Below the pieces are notes generated by a model. The model made no database searches, was not told the DNA's origin, and saw only the letters and a list, made by a program, of their open reading frames with translations. Shown here in pieces: positions 56,196 to 64,000 of a DNA stretch of 64,000 nt. The DNA comes from Leptofilum sp965223285. Its GTDB lineage: Bacteria > Chloroflexota > Anaerolineae > Promineifilales > Promineifilaceae. Location of the stretch: NCBI RefSeq assembly GCF_965223285.1, contig NZ_OZ244997.1, positions 310,001-374,000 of the forward strand, read 5' to 3'. The position numbers and the translations under genes are program-made. Each line of letters starts with the position of its first letter. Within the stretch, counting starts at the first letter, position 1.

Positions 56196-56233
56196 AAAAG
56201 CCACCTGTGGCCTTCAAAACAAAGCATCCTAAA

Positions 56234-58600
56234 TTAAAATGATTGATGTTCTGTGCGCTCGATGATTTCTTGCTGTAATGCTTCGCTAAGGTCGCAGAAG
56301 TAGTCGCTGTAGCCCGCCACGCGCACGATGAGATCGCGGTATGCTTCTGGCTCTTGTTGTGCTTTGCGCAGGGTGGCGGCGTCCACCACGTTGAACTGAA
56401 TGTGATGGCCGTCTAGCTTGAAATAGGTGCGCACCAGCTGCACCATCTTGTTTAAGCCATCCTCATCCTGCAATAGCTGGGGCGTAAACTTTTGATTCAG
56501 CAGCGTGCCGCCCGTGCGGGTGTGGTCCATCTTGGCAGCGGAGTTGAGTACGGCCGTTGGCCCCTTCCTGTCTGCTCCTTGCACCGGTGAAATCCCTTCT
56601 GAGAGTGGTTTGTGGGCAAAACGGCCGTCTGGCAGCGCCCCAATCACCGAACCAAAGTAGACATGCACCGTCGTTGGCAGCAAATTGATCCGATACGTGC
56701 CGCCCTTGTTGTTGGAACGGCCGTCTATCGCCTCAAAATACACCTCAAACAGTTCGCGCATCACATCGTCCGCCGCATCATCATCATTGCCAAACTTGGG
56801 CGTTTTGTTCACCAACATCAGCCGCAGCCGCTCGTGCCCCGCAAAATCCGCCTGCAGCGCAGCCAGCAGTTCCGCCATCGTGATTGTTTTGTGGTCAAAG
56901 ATGTGGTGCTTAACGGCCGTCATGCTGTCCGTAATCGACCCCAGCCCCACGCCCTGAATATAGCTGGTGTTGTACCGCGCCCCACCTGCGTTGTAATCCT
57001 TCCCCTTGGCAATGCAATCATCAATCAGCAGCGACAAAAACGGCACCGGAAGATAGGTCGCATACAGCCGCTCAATCACATGATTACCACGCATTTTGAT
57101 GTCTACAAAATGGTTCAACTGCTGGCGATACGCGGCAAAAAATTGGTCAAACGTGGTAAACGTGGTGGGATCGCCCGTTTTCAGGCCAATTTGCTTCTTT
57201 GTGCGGGGATCGAACCCATTGTTTAGCGTAATTTCCATCACCTTGGGCATGTTGAAGTAACCCGTCAGGCTGTAATTTTCTTTGCCAAACGCGCCCGTTT
57301 CTACGCAGCCGCTGGTGCCGCCGTTCCGCGCATCTTCGAGCGTTTTGCCCTGGCGCACCATCTCTTGCACCACCACATCCGTATTGAAAATGGACGGCTG
57401 GCCAAAGCCGGTGCGAATAATTTTTGCCGCCCGCTTCATGAAGCGATCCGGATTCTTTTTGCTCAGCTGCACTGATGAACTTGGCTGCAGCAGTCGCATA
57501 TCCTCGATGACGTCGAGCAGCAGGTAGGTGACGTCGTTCACCGCGTCGGAGCCATCTGGCTTGACGCCGCCGGTGTTGATTTGGGCAAAATCGGTGTAGG
57601 TGCCGCTCTCGGCGGCGGTCACGCCCACTTTGGGTGGCGCGGGCTGGTTGTTGAACTTGATCCAGAGGCAGTGCAGCAGCTCTTCGGCCTGGTCTCGGGT
57701 GAGGGTTCCGGCGGCCAACTCTCGTTTGTAAAATGGAAACAGATGTTGATCCAGGCGGCCCGGATTAAACGCATCCCACGGATTTAGCTCCGCCGTGACG
57801 CCGAGATGGACAAACCAGTAATATTGTAACGCTTCCCGAAAGGTGCGCGGCTTTTCGGCTGGCACACGGTCACAGATGTCGGCGATTTGCTCTAACTCGG
57901 CGCGGCGGTTGGGGTTACACGCCAATTTTGCTTGACGGCGCGCCTCGTCAGCGTGGCGTTGGGCAAACAAAATGAGCGCCTCGGCGGCGATCTGCATCGC
58001 TTTGAGCTGCTCTTGCTTGCTGTACGCTTCCGGGTCGTTCATGAAGTCGAGCTTGTCTAACGCAGTTTGAATCTCAGCCTGAAAATCCCGGAACCCTTTG
58101 TGGTAGATTTTGTCGTCCAGCACGGTGTGGCCCGGCGACCGCTGCTCCATGAACTCGGTGAAGATGCCCGCTTCGTAGGCGTCGTGCCATTCCGGGGTCA
58201 TCTCCTGCAAAATGAGGTCGCGCATCGAGTTGCCTTGCCAAAATGGGATGATTTCGTCGGCGTACACCTCTTTTGCCTCGGGACGCACGGCAAACGGGAT
58301 TTTTTCCCGCGCGTTGAGAATCTCTAAATCTTGCAGGGTGTGGCAGCAAAGTTCGGGGAAGGTGGGGGTGGCTTTGGGGGCCGTTCCTTTTTCACCCACA
58401 ATCAGCTCCCCTTCGCCGATGTAGATGGTTTTGTGGGTGAGCAAATAAGCAAGTGCTTTGGCGCGGCGCACCGGTTCAGAAATCATGCCTAAATTTTGTT
58501 TGTAAAAGGCAGTCATCAGTTCGGCACGTTCTGTGGAAATGGTGGGGACGGCGTCCAAGCTTTGTTGGCGCAGGCAGGTGACACGCTGGGAAATGGTCAT
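56234..58600 (-). CDS. Glycyl radical enzyme, hydroxyproline dehydratase-like
   Basis: A 788-aa glycyl radical enzyme. The catalytic Cys is in NGGTSGCVETGAFGKE (about residue 432), the radical Gly in RVAGYSDYF (about 763, 25 residues from the end). GCVE and the following GAFGKENYSLTGYFN place it in the dehydratase/eliminase branch and are most like trans-4-hydroxy-L-proline dehydratase (HypD), which yields pyrroline-5-carboxylate; other dehydratases cannot be excluded. The enzyme works only without oxygen. GGAGG lies 8 nt before the ATG at 58600. Its activase is encoded upstream on the same strand, beyond a strong hairpin. Confidence 0.8.
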   Translation of the reverse strand: MTISQRVTCLRQQSLDAVPTISTERAELMTAFYKQNLGMISEPVRRAKALAYLLTHKTIYIGEGELIVGEKGTAPKATPTFPELCCHTLQDLEILNAREKIPFAVRPEAKEVYADEIIPFWQGNSMRDLILQEMTPEWHDAYEAGIFTEFMEQRSPGHTVLDDKIYHKGFRDFQAEIQTALDKLDFMNDPEAYSKQEQLKAMQIAAEALILFAQRHADEARRQAKLACNPNRRAELEQIADICDRVPAEKPRTFREALQYYWFVHLGVTAELNPWDAFNPGRLDQHLFPFYKRELAAGTLTRDQAEELLHCLWIKFNNQPAPPKVGVTAAESGTYTDFAQINTGGVKPDGSDAVNDVTYLLLDVIEDMRLLQPSSSVQLSKKNPDRFMKRAAKIIRTGFGQPSIFNTDVVVQEMVRQGKTLEDARNGGTSGCVETGAFGKENYSLTGYFNMPKVMEITLNNGFDPRTKKQIGLKTGDPTTFTTFDQFFAAYRQQLNHFVDIKMRGNHVIERLYATYLPVPFLSLLIDDCIAKGKDYNAGGARYNTSYIQGVGLGSITDSMTAVKHHIFDHKTITMAELLAALQADFAGHERLRLMLVNKTPKFGNDDDAADDVMRELFEVYFEAIDGRSNNKGGTYRINLLPTTVHVYFGSVIGALPDGRFAHKPLSEGISPVQGADRKGPTAVLNSAAKMDHTRTGGTLLNQKFTPQLLQDEDGLNKMVQLVRTYFKLDGHHIQFNVVDAATLRKAQQEPEAYRDLIVRVAGYSDYFCDLSEALQQEIIERTEHQSF

Positions 58601-58647
58601 CAGGTTTTCCTCCGAAGACAATTATGAATTTTCATTGTAACGCTTCA

Positions 58648-58727
58648 CCCTCCCCCTAACCCCCTCCCGCAGGGAGGGGGAATCTGATTCCCTCCCTTGT
58701 TGGGGGAGGGTTAGGGAGGGGGGTGCT
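58648..58727. repeat. CCCTCCCCCTAACCCCCTCC fold-back repeat
   Basis: ACCCTCCCCCTAACCCCCTCC and GGGGGAGGGTTAGGGAGGGGGG form a long GC-rich hairpin between activase and enzyme genes, with an inner CTCCCGCAGGGAG. It may lower or separate expression of the downstream gene. Confidence 0.65.
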
Positions 58728-58733
58728 TTTCAT

Positions 58734-59660
58734 TTAGCTTCTGATTTTTACGTTCAGGCCATACGATTCAAAAAGGTGGGCAATTTCAGCCAGGCGGGCG
58801 TCGGTGGGGGTTTGGATGTGGGCTAACTGGTATGGTTTGTTGATGCGTTGGTATTTGTCTACGGCCGTTCCGTGGTACGGCAGCAGCGAAAGTTGTTCAA
58901 GATGGGGGAGGGCGGCGGCGAATACGGCCGTTTCTCGCAAATTCGCCTCATCATCATTGATGCCGGGAATGATGGCCAGACGCAGGTAAATGGCGTGGCC
59001 GTGGGCGGAAAGTGCTTGGATATTTTGCAAAATCAGCTTGTTGGAAACGCCCGTAACCTGCTGATGGCGGGCGTCGTCCATCAGCTTCACATCGTAGAGG
59101 AATAAGTTTACGTGTTCACGAATGCGATCCAAGATTTGCCACGAGACCGCGCCGGAGGTGTCAACGGCCGTATGAATCTCACGCGCCCGGCATTCGGCCA
59201 GCAGTTCCCCCACAAATTGATGTTGCAGCAACGGTTCCCCACCAGAAAAGGTGACGCCGCCCCCAGATTCATCATAAAAACTCACGTCCCGCTCGATGAT
59301 TGCCATCACCTGCTGGACGCTCATCGTTTCGCCAATCAATTCCCGCGCTTCTGCAAAGCAGACGTGGGTGCAGTTGCCACATTGGATGCACGCCGCCAAA
59401 TCGGTGATGACATGCGTCTGGCCGACGGAAATTGCATGGTGGGCGCATTCAGCGATGCAGGCTAGACAGCCGATGCAGCGATTTTCGCGCAGCATAATTT
59501 CTGGCTTGGGGGATTGGCTTTCGGGGTTATGGCACCACAAACAGCGGAGCGGGCACCCTTTGAGGAAGATGGTTGTGCGAATGCCTGGCCCATCATGAAT
59601 CGAGAATCGTTTGGTATCAAACACGATGCCCGTTGCGGCGATTTTTGTCGGATTTTGCAT
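58734..59660 (-). CDS. Glycyl radical enzyme activating protein (radical SAM)
   Basis: A 308-aa activase. The start IVFDTKRFSIHDGPGIRTTI and the cluster GCPLRCLWCHNPES (C-x3-C-x2-C) are typical. Two ferredoxin-type clusters follow (CIGCLACIAECAHHAI and CIQCGNCTHVCFAEA), as in activases of dehydratases rather than of pyruvate formate-lyase proper. SGGGVTFSGGEPLLQ is the SAM-binding GGE region. It uses SAM to install the glycyl radical on the product of the next gene. The ATG at 59660 follows AAGGTG; an ATG at 59705 is in frame but has no such site. Confidence 0.87.
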   Translation of the reverse strand: MQNPTKIAATGIVFDTKRFSIHDGPGIRTTIFLKGCPLRCLWCHNPESQSPKPEIMLRENRCIGCLACIAECAHHAISVGQTHVITDLAACIQCGNCTHVCFAEARELIGETMSVQQVMAIIERDVSFYDESGGGVTFSGGEPLLQHQFVGELLAECRAREIHTAVDTSGAVSWQILDRIREHVNLFLYDVKLMDDARHQQVTGVSNKLILQNIQALSAHGHAIYLRLAIIPGINDDEANLRETAVFAAALPHLEQLSLLPYHGTAVDKYQRINKPYQLAHIQTPTDARLAEIAHLFESYGLNVKIRS

Positions 59661-60150
59661 GGCAGCAGCACCTTGTTCCCACGATGCGATAAAGTGATGC
59701 TTCATTATTTTACGCGGTGGCGCGGCTCGCTGTCAGGTGACGATGATCATGTTTTGGAATGGTTAATGGTGAATTGTAAATGGTTAGGGGTTAACTGCCG
59801 TTTGCTGTGGCTGTGGCCGGTGTCCTTACCGCGCTACTTTTGTATCCTGCTAAAATTCAAAAGTTAGAACGTGAGAAATAAGCGGTACGGTGAGACGCCG
59901 ACCGCAGCTAAAAAGTGTGTCCCGTATGCATAATATCATGCCTCAGCAAGTCGCAATGTTTAAACGCCGCCTCTTTGCGAATTCCCGACTTTACTTTCCA
60001 AAGCGGCTATTGTGTAGTGTATTTCAGGCAAAGAACGCGCCTGACACACCAAACAAATGCTGCTTTGGAAAGGGGATTGAGGTTTGTTGAACCAAATGCC
60101 ACACCTGCTTTCGCATTGACCGGTTCGTGGTCTTGACAATGCGGTGTAGT
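59661..60150. other. Intergenic region without recognised gene
   Basis: Short open frames here have no ribosome binding sites or protein-like composition. A small inverted repeat, CAGGC...GCCTG, lies at about 60027-60045. Nothing else is recognised. Confidence 0.5.
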
Positions 60151-61347
60151 TCATCTATTTGCTGCTTCAGCTTCTATACGCAATTCGATTTTTTCTGTAA
60201 AAAATGATATCGAGTCCAAAATCGCTTCATCATCCATTGAGTCCTTTACAACTGTATGCATAACGATTGCTACGACATTTTTTCTATAAAAACGGACTGC
60301 TATTTGCGTGAGAATTTCTGGTGTCTCTGTTTCACATTCACTTTCAAACTCGTACCAAACTATTGAAGCACCTTCTCCGAACTCACTACTAGATTCAATG
60401 TTTATGAAAGAATCAGATTCCTTCACGGTTTTTAGGCTCCAATCAAAATATTGACGCGCTCCATCATAAGATTCAAATGTGTGAATACTAAAAAGGGCTG
60501 AACGCACACCTTCAACATATTCGCAATCATCCTCATGAATAAAAATGAGATAATGCCCCCCTACTCGCCCCAATTCTATGAGTTGCTGAAAGCTTTCGAC
60601 TTGATCATCAAAATATTGTGCTAACACTTCATTTGTAGTTTCTTCGGTTTCATCTAATATATAAACATCCCTTAAATCACTATTTAGTGGAAGTAAATTT
60701 CGCGGTGGAATATGAAGTGGAACAATGTTCTCTGATGAATCGCTTACTGGCTCTATTGAATCAGCTGCGTCACAAGATTGTGGTTGTTCATTAATAATTT
60801 GGCTATTTAAACCTGTGCGAATTAGGACATCAACCTTAACAATGTTTTGATCTGGAAAAACAACTTCAATGTAACCTGGTTGCCATTCTTCGGTCCAAGC
60901 TAATTCATAGGTCATAATAGTCCCAGCACGTGCGGGTAAAGACCATCCATTACCTTGCTCAGTCGTCTGAGAAGATGATTGTCCATAAGTTGCTGAAATT
61001 GATGCTTCAACATTTACTGAGCTTCCCCATGCCTCTGGGCCAACACTAACACCAACCCCTGTTTCTCCTCCCACACTCCACTCAACGCTGTGACTAGTCG
61101 AAACACTTCTTGAAGGTTCTTTATAAATGGTTGGATTGTCTTCTTGGCAGTTTCTAACAACTTCCGTAGAATTTCTGAGGGGTCGGGTTATTGATTCACC
61201 TTGAGGTACAAAAGGGTTGGCTACCGTTGTCGGAGTTGAAGTAGGAGACACTTCTGCAACAGAGCTTTCCCCACCGCCTGTACCCCCACATGCAGCTGTG
61301 GAAACTGCGATTATTATCAGAAACACTATTCGATTCATTACAGACAT
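60151..61347 (-). CDS. Lipoprotein of unknown function with Ser/Thr/Gly-rich beta domain
   Basis: A 398-aa protein with a lipoprotein signal (FLIIIAVSTAACGG). Residues 80-150 alternate hydrophobic with Ser/Thr/Gly residues (SVSTSHSVEWSVGGETGVGV, then SSVNVEASISATYGQSSSQT), followed by PARAGTIMTYELAWTEEWQP. Such alternating hairpins occur in pore-forming proteins of the aerolysin type, but also in plain beta sandwiches; I do not assign it. The C-terminal 190 residues form a separate domain. GGGAGA precedes the start. No ACGGCCGT copy lies in or near the gene, and its base composition is AT-rich compared with its neighbours. Confidence 0.6.
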   Translation of the reverse strand: MSVMNRIVFLIIIAVSTAACGGTGGGESSVAEVSPTSTPTTVANPFVPQGESITRPLRNSTEVVRNCQEDNPTIYKEPSRSVSTSHSVEWSVGGETGVGVSVGPEAWGSSVNVEASISATYGQSSSQTTEQGNGWSLPARAGTIMTYELAWTEEWQPGYIEVVFPDQNIVKVDVLIRTGLNSQIINEQPQSCDAADSIEPVSDSSENIVPLHIPPRNLLPLNSDLRDVYILDETEETTNEVLAQYFDDQVESFQQLIELGRVGGHYLIFIHEDDCEYVEGVRSALFSIHTFESYDGARQYFDWSLKTVKESDSFINIESSSEFGEGASIVWYEFESECETETPEILTQIAVRFYRKNVVAIVMHTVVKDSMDDEAILDSISFFTEKIELRIEAEAANR

Positions 61348-61812
61348 TTAGTATTCTCCCATATTATTGTTTACTTGCTTAAATTGTGGTTTCGCTTGCT
61401 TACTTTGAGTTTTAGGTTAATTTTGTGTAATTTTTACATGAGCTGCCCCAACTATTAATTATGCTGAATGCCTTTCGGCTTAAACCCCTGACTTAGGCGA
61501 AATTGCGGCGTAGCAGTTGGCATATCCTGAGAAATAGGGTATTGGGCTGAACAATTGGCAGTATATTCCACCTTGTACGGATCAATTGCTGAAAGACACG
61601 ATTACTTGAAGGGCATTCATTATTGTATGGTGGCAGTATAAACCAACCTATCACGTTCCTCAAGAAATTAGTGTGCCCAAAAATATCAAGCACCTTTCCG
61701 ACAAGTGAGTCTTCCTGATGGCTGTGGTAGGTATCCCGCTTCGTCCTTTTTGGGCTTGATGATGTTTTGGCTGGCAAGACCGTATCTGGTTGTAAACGGC
61801 CGTTTCCAACAA
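61348..61812. other. Intergenic region with a diverged repeat
   Basis: It holds copy 2 of the 80-bp repeat (61582-61661) and an ACGGCCGT copy near 61796. No credible gene. Confidence 0.5.
61582..61661 (+). repeat. Diverged 80-bp repeat, copy 2
   Basis: Direct-orientation relative of 56115-56195; best conserved over GGCATTCA and GCAGTATAAACCAACCTA. Confidence 0.5.
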
Positions 61813-62544
61813 TCACCTTGGCTTCACTGCCCCAAAGGCGGCAAAGACGCTGTTTTTATGCAAAATTTCGGCTTGGATGAAGCCCACCTGGCGCAGTAAA
61901 TCAATTTGGAAGAGTAGGGGGCGGGGGGAATCCTCGGCGGCAATGTAAGCGAAGACGTGGTCGCGGTATGCTTCGTCTTTTAGTTCAGTGAGGTAACGGC
62001 CGTATCGTTCCACCATCATCTGCTCAATTGCCTCCGTCGTGTGCGTCACCAAATCAGAAATCCAGATGGAGCCGCCCGGTTTGAGCGCACGATGGAACTT
62101 TTGGAAAACGGCCGTCCACTCCGCTTCCTCCCGCAAATGATGCAGCACCGCCGCCGCCATGATGATGTCAAACTGACCTTCCCCCAGTTCTAGCTCGCGG
62201 ATGTCTGACTGGTGGGTGTGGATACGGCCGTTGGTCACCGCCTGCACCCGCTCTCTGGCCCGATCCAGCATCGGCAGGCTGAGGTCGATGAGCGTCACGT
62301 CCAGGTTTGGCAGCTTTTCTAGCAGCTTGAGGCTGTAGTTGCCCGCGCCGCAGCCCACGTCTAAAAAGTGGGTGGCTTGCGGATTTGTTACCGTCGCTGC
62401 GCTGGTGATGAGTTCCATTGCCAGCGGCGCGTCCACCGTGGAAGATTGCCCGGTTTGCAAATTAGAAAATCGCTCCACATCCGCATCAAACCGCTGCCGA
62501 ATTTGCGCGACTGTTGATTTTTGGTGAAATGCCTTTGATTTCAT
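61813..62544 (-). CDS. Class I SAM-dependent methyltransferase
   Basis: A 243-aa methyltransferase. Motif I is FLDVGCGAGNYSLKLL, motif II DVTLIDLSLPML, and motif IV FDIIMAAAVLHHL. FHRALKPGGSIWISDL is the usual post-motif. The N-terminal 50 residues (STVAQIRQRFDADVERFSNL) resemble those of small-molecule methyltransferases related to UbiE and TylF-like groups. The acceptor is unknown. AAGGA lies about 10 nt before the ATG. Confidence 0.87.
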   Translation of the reverse strand: MKSKAFHQKSTVAQIRQRFDADVERFSNLQTGQSSTVDAPLAMELITSAATVTNPQATHFLDVGCGAGNYSLKLLEKLPNLDVTLIDLSLPMLDRARERVQAVTNGRIHTHQSDIRELELGEGQFDIIMAAAVLHHLREEAEWTAVFQKFHRALKPGGSIWISDLVTHTTEAIEQMMVERYGRYLTELKDEAYRDHVFAYIAAEDSPRPLLFQIDLLRQVGFIQAEILHKNSVFAAFGAVKPR

Positions 62545-62559
62545 TAGGAGGAATCCTTC

Positions 62560-62630
62560 TGCTAGTTGCTAGTTGCTAGTTGTTAGTGAATAGTTCAAAC
62601 AACTAGCAACCAGCCACTAACCACTGCCTC
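62560..62630. repeat. TAGTTGCTAGTTG fold-back repeat
   Basis: GCTAGTTGCTAGTTGCTAG...TTAGTG pairs with AACTAGCAACCAGCCACTAA. Same family as 2946-3016, between divergent genes. Confidence 0.6.
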
Positions 62631-62665
62631 TGGTAATCTATCCCACGAATCTTTCCCCAATTTTG

Positions 62666-62674
62666 TGCTATTTT
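62666..62674 (+). promoter_or_regulatory. Extended -10 of the small membrane protein gene
   Basis: TGCTATTTT, TGn-extended; the predicted start is 62681, the A of the ATG. Confidence 0.4.
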
Positions 62675-62680
62675 GGCAGA

Positions 62681-63133
62681 ATGAACCAGCTAAAACAGTG
62701 GCTACGTGATACATCCAACCAGATTGGCTTGATTGTGGGGATTTTGGGACTTCCAATCTCATTTTTAGGGCAGGATTACAATTTGGGGCGTGAGTTAGCC
62801 GATCCTTTGCCAGTTGTGCTTGGGGTGAGCCAGGCTATGCGCGATGGCTTTCTTTATCTAAATTGGCGGGGAATTGCTTGGCATCTTTTCTTCGTCATTT
62901 TTCTGATTTTTCTGCTGGTCGGGATTGTGCGGCTGCGGTTTGCCAGAACGGAATGGGCCATGTTTGATTATCGGGCGGCGGCTCAGGTAGCTGTTGTGCT
63001 CAACGTTGGCGTGGTGGCGTTGCTGGCGGTGGATGCGTTTGTTGTGGCGCTTTGGTATGGGATGGCTGGCTTGTTGAGTGTGTTGCTGGCCAGGCTTTTG
63101 GCTGGGGGCGTTGCGAAAATTATGAGCCGGTGA
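62681..63133 (+). CDS. Small integral membrane protein, unknown
   Basis: A 150-aa protein with four hydrophobic segments (residues 12-28, 60-85, 100-120 and 123-142), for example RGIAWHLFFVIFLIFLLVGI. The short N-terminal part is amphipathic (MNQLKQWLRDTSNQIG). I do not recognise a family. The start at 62681 coincides with the predicted transcription start; a frame extension upstream is open but would lie in the promoter. Confidence 0.62.
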   Translation: MNQLKQWLRDTSNQIGLIVGILGLPISFLGQDYNLGRELADPLPVVLGVSQAMRDGFLYLNWRGIAWHLFFVIFLIFLLVGIVRLRFARTEWAMFDYRAAAQVAVVLNVGVVALLAVDAFVVALWYGMAGLLSVLLARLLAGGVAKIMSR

Positions 63134-63224
63134 GGGGGTGAGATGGAACAATCGGCAGGTTGCGATTATCCCACGTCACCCTCCCACCGGCTCCTGAAGA
63201 GGGTTTTGAGGCGGAAAAACAATA

Positions 63225-63623
63225 TTATGAACGGCTGTTCAGCAGTGCGCCAACTCCTAAAATAATCAGGACCAGGGGCCAGAATAGGTTCCAACTTAGG
63301 CTAAAGAGGAAGAAGACGGCAACCATGCCAATGAGCATGCCACCCATCAGGGAATGGCGGGCGTGGCGAGTGAGACGGCCGTTATTCTGGTAACTTTGCC
63401 ATGCTTCATTCAAATTGTGGAAGGCGGGAATCAAAATAAAGAGTGCCCACCAATTATGAATGAAAAATCCACCTGTGCGACTCACCAAGAAGAAAATGCC
63501 CAACCCGATGAGAACGATGCCCCAAGTGGTGTTGCTGCTTTTGTGCGTAACCCGCCGAGATGATTCGTCGTGATTCAGTGATTCTTTTTCAGCTTCTTTC
63601 AAACTTTCAATTGTGTCAGACAT
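63225..63623 (-). CDS. LiaF/DUF5668-like membrane protein
   Basis: A 132-aa protein with a charged N-terminal 30 residues and four hydrophobic segments in two pairs (NTTWGIVLIGLGIFFLVSR and WALFILIPAF; then MLIGMVAVFFLFSLSW and FWPLVLIILGVGALL). The repeated W-x-LxLIxxG pattern is typical of DUF5668/LiaF N-terminal domains. Such proteins are common next to envelope stress regulators, though none is adjacent. GGAGG lies before the ATG. Confidence 0.75.
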   Translation of the reverse strand: MSDTIESLKEAEKESLNHDESSRRVTHKSSNTTWGIVLIGLGIFFLVSRTGGFFIHNWWALFILIPAFHNLNEAWQSYQNNGRLTRHARHSLMGGMLIGMVAVFFLFSLSWNLFWPLVLIILGVGALLNSRS

Positions 63624-63689
63624 TTTATTACCTCCAAATTATGACACCCTCTATACGGAGGTAACGAGGCAAAGTTTCAGAATGAAGAT

Positions 63690-63751
63690 TGGCCACAGAG
63701 AACACAGAGGAAAAAGAGATATACCTCTTCAATCTCTGAGTTCTCTATGGC
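63690..63751. repeat. GGCCACAGAGAACACAGAGG fold-back repeat
   Basis: GGCCACAGAGAACACAGAGG and CTCTGAGTTCTCTATGGC form a hairpin after the end of the last gene. Related to 8529-8550. Confidence 0.55.
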
Positions 63752-63758
63752 AAAAAAA

Positions 63759-64000
63759 TCAGTTGGGTTGGATGGTGCCGGGGACGATGAAATCGGCCTT
63801 TTTGATGGTAGGGTGTTCGGCCAGCAGTTGGCGGATTTCTGCCAGATGCGCATCTGTGAGGCGATTTTGCGCGTCTTGCTTTAGATTGGTGCGGGCCAGG
63901 CTGGAGCCTTGCTGCGAATCTCGCTCGAATGCTTTCACGCCCAGCGCGAGGCGTTCTGGCGTGGTGGGCAAGCCGCAATATTCAAACAATGTTTTCACGA
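63759..64000 (-). CDS. Sulfotransferase-like protein, C-terminal fragment
   Basis: The reading frame enters from the right window edge, so only the last 80 residues are seen. They contain LFEYCGLPTTPERLALGVKA and FERDSQQGSSLART, a pattern found at the end of PAPS-dependent sulfotransferases, where the RxxSQxxS-like block contacts the cofactor. The final 30 residues are helical (AEIRQLLAEHPTIKKADF). The assignment is tentative because the N-terminal PAPS loop is outside the window. Confidence 0.55.
   Translation of the reverse strand, partial: VKTLFEYCGLPTTPERLALGVKAFERDSQQGSSLARTNLKQDAQNRLTDAHLAEIRQLLAEHPTIKKADFIVPGTIQPN

Noticed and set aside
59890..60154. Short overlapping frames of 64-73 aa
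   Set aside because: No start signals and no protein-like pattern; both strands are open by chance.
61493..61816. 107-aa minus-strand frame
   Set aside because: It runs through the diverged 80-bp repeat and the methyltransferase end, has low-complexity composition, and has no ribosome binding site.

Overview
The window reads as chromosomal DNA of a Chloroflexota bacterium, probably close to Anaerolineae/Ardenticatenia. This is an inference from gene content: many NarL-type two-component systems, DUF4173, DUF1361, DUF3307 and DUF6504 proteins, tail-anchored GMC and aldehyde dehydrogenases, and families of fold-back intergenic repeats. A complete 16S-tRNA-Ile-tRNA-Ala-23S-5S operon and a parAB locus with a parS-like site argue for a chromosome. 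The most striking global signal is the palindrome ACGGCCGT. I counted about 100 copies by eye, in genes and between them, where about one is expected by chance.

Layout. 1-7.5 kb: end of an Hsp33-like gene, an orphan histidine kinase, a secreted glycosidase-like lipoprotein, and a four-gene ABC transporter/histidine kinase/response regulator run. 7.5-13.7 kb: metabolic and transport genes (DUF3307, NAD(P)-binding protein, two MFS transporters, VOC protein, acetyltransferase). 13.8-19.4 kb: rRNA operon on the minus strand. 19.8-23.1 kb: an unusual locus of an ExeA/TniB-like ATPase, a KRGRP-tailed partner and a 428-aa unknown protein. A structured RNA candidate with its own promoter and terminator lies between the divergent genes. 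23.2-35.7 kb: MBL hydrolase, a split two-component system with a NUDIX gene inside, envelope and membrane proteins, an EamA transporter, an SPFH protein and an RpiB-like isomerase.

35.7-41.2 kb: AAA-like protein, a radical SAM protein of the DNA modification/repair type, a beta-propeller lipoprotein, DUF6504 protein and a long aldo/keto reductase. 41.2-44.6 kb: parS-like site, PhoB-type regulator, parB and parA, with three copies of a 16-bp palindrome around them. 44.7-48.5 kb: GMC oxidoreductase and aldehyde dehydrogenase behind a double operator. 48.6-52.4 kb: HtrA-like protease, alpha/beta hydrolase, RNase PH, DUF983 protein. 52.4-56.0 kb: a Lamassu-like defence operon (Cap4-type nuclease, small middle protein, SMC-like ATPase). 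56.2-59.7 kb: a glycyl radical enzyme and its activase. 60.1-64 kb: lipoprotein, methyltransferase, small membrane proteins and the end of a sulfotransferase-like gene.

Several genes have a -10 hexamer exactly where transcription would start on the start codon, so leaderless mRNAs look common here. Segments poor in ACGGCCGT (defence operon, par region, 60-61.7 kb lipoprotein) are the best candidates for recent acquisition or special constraint.
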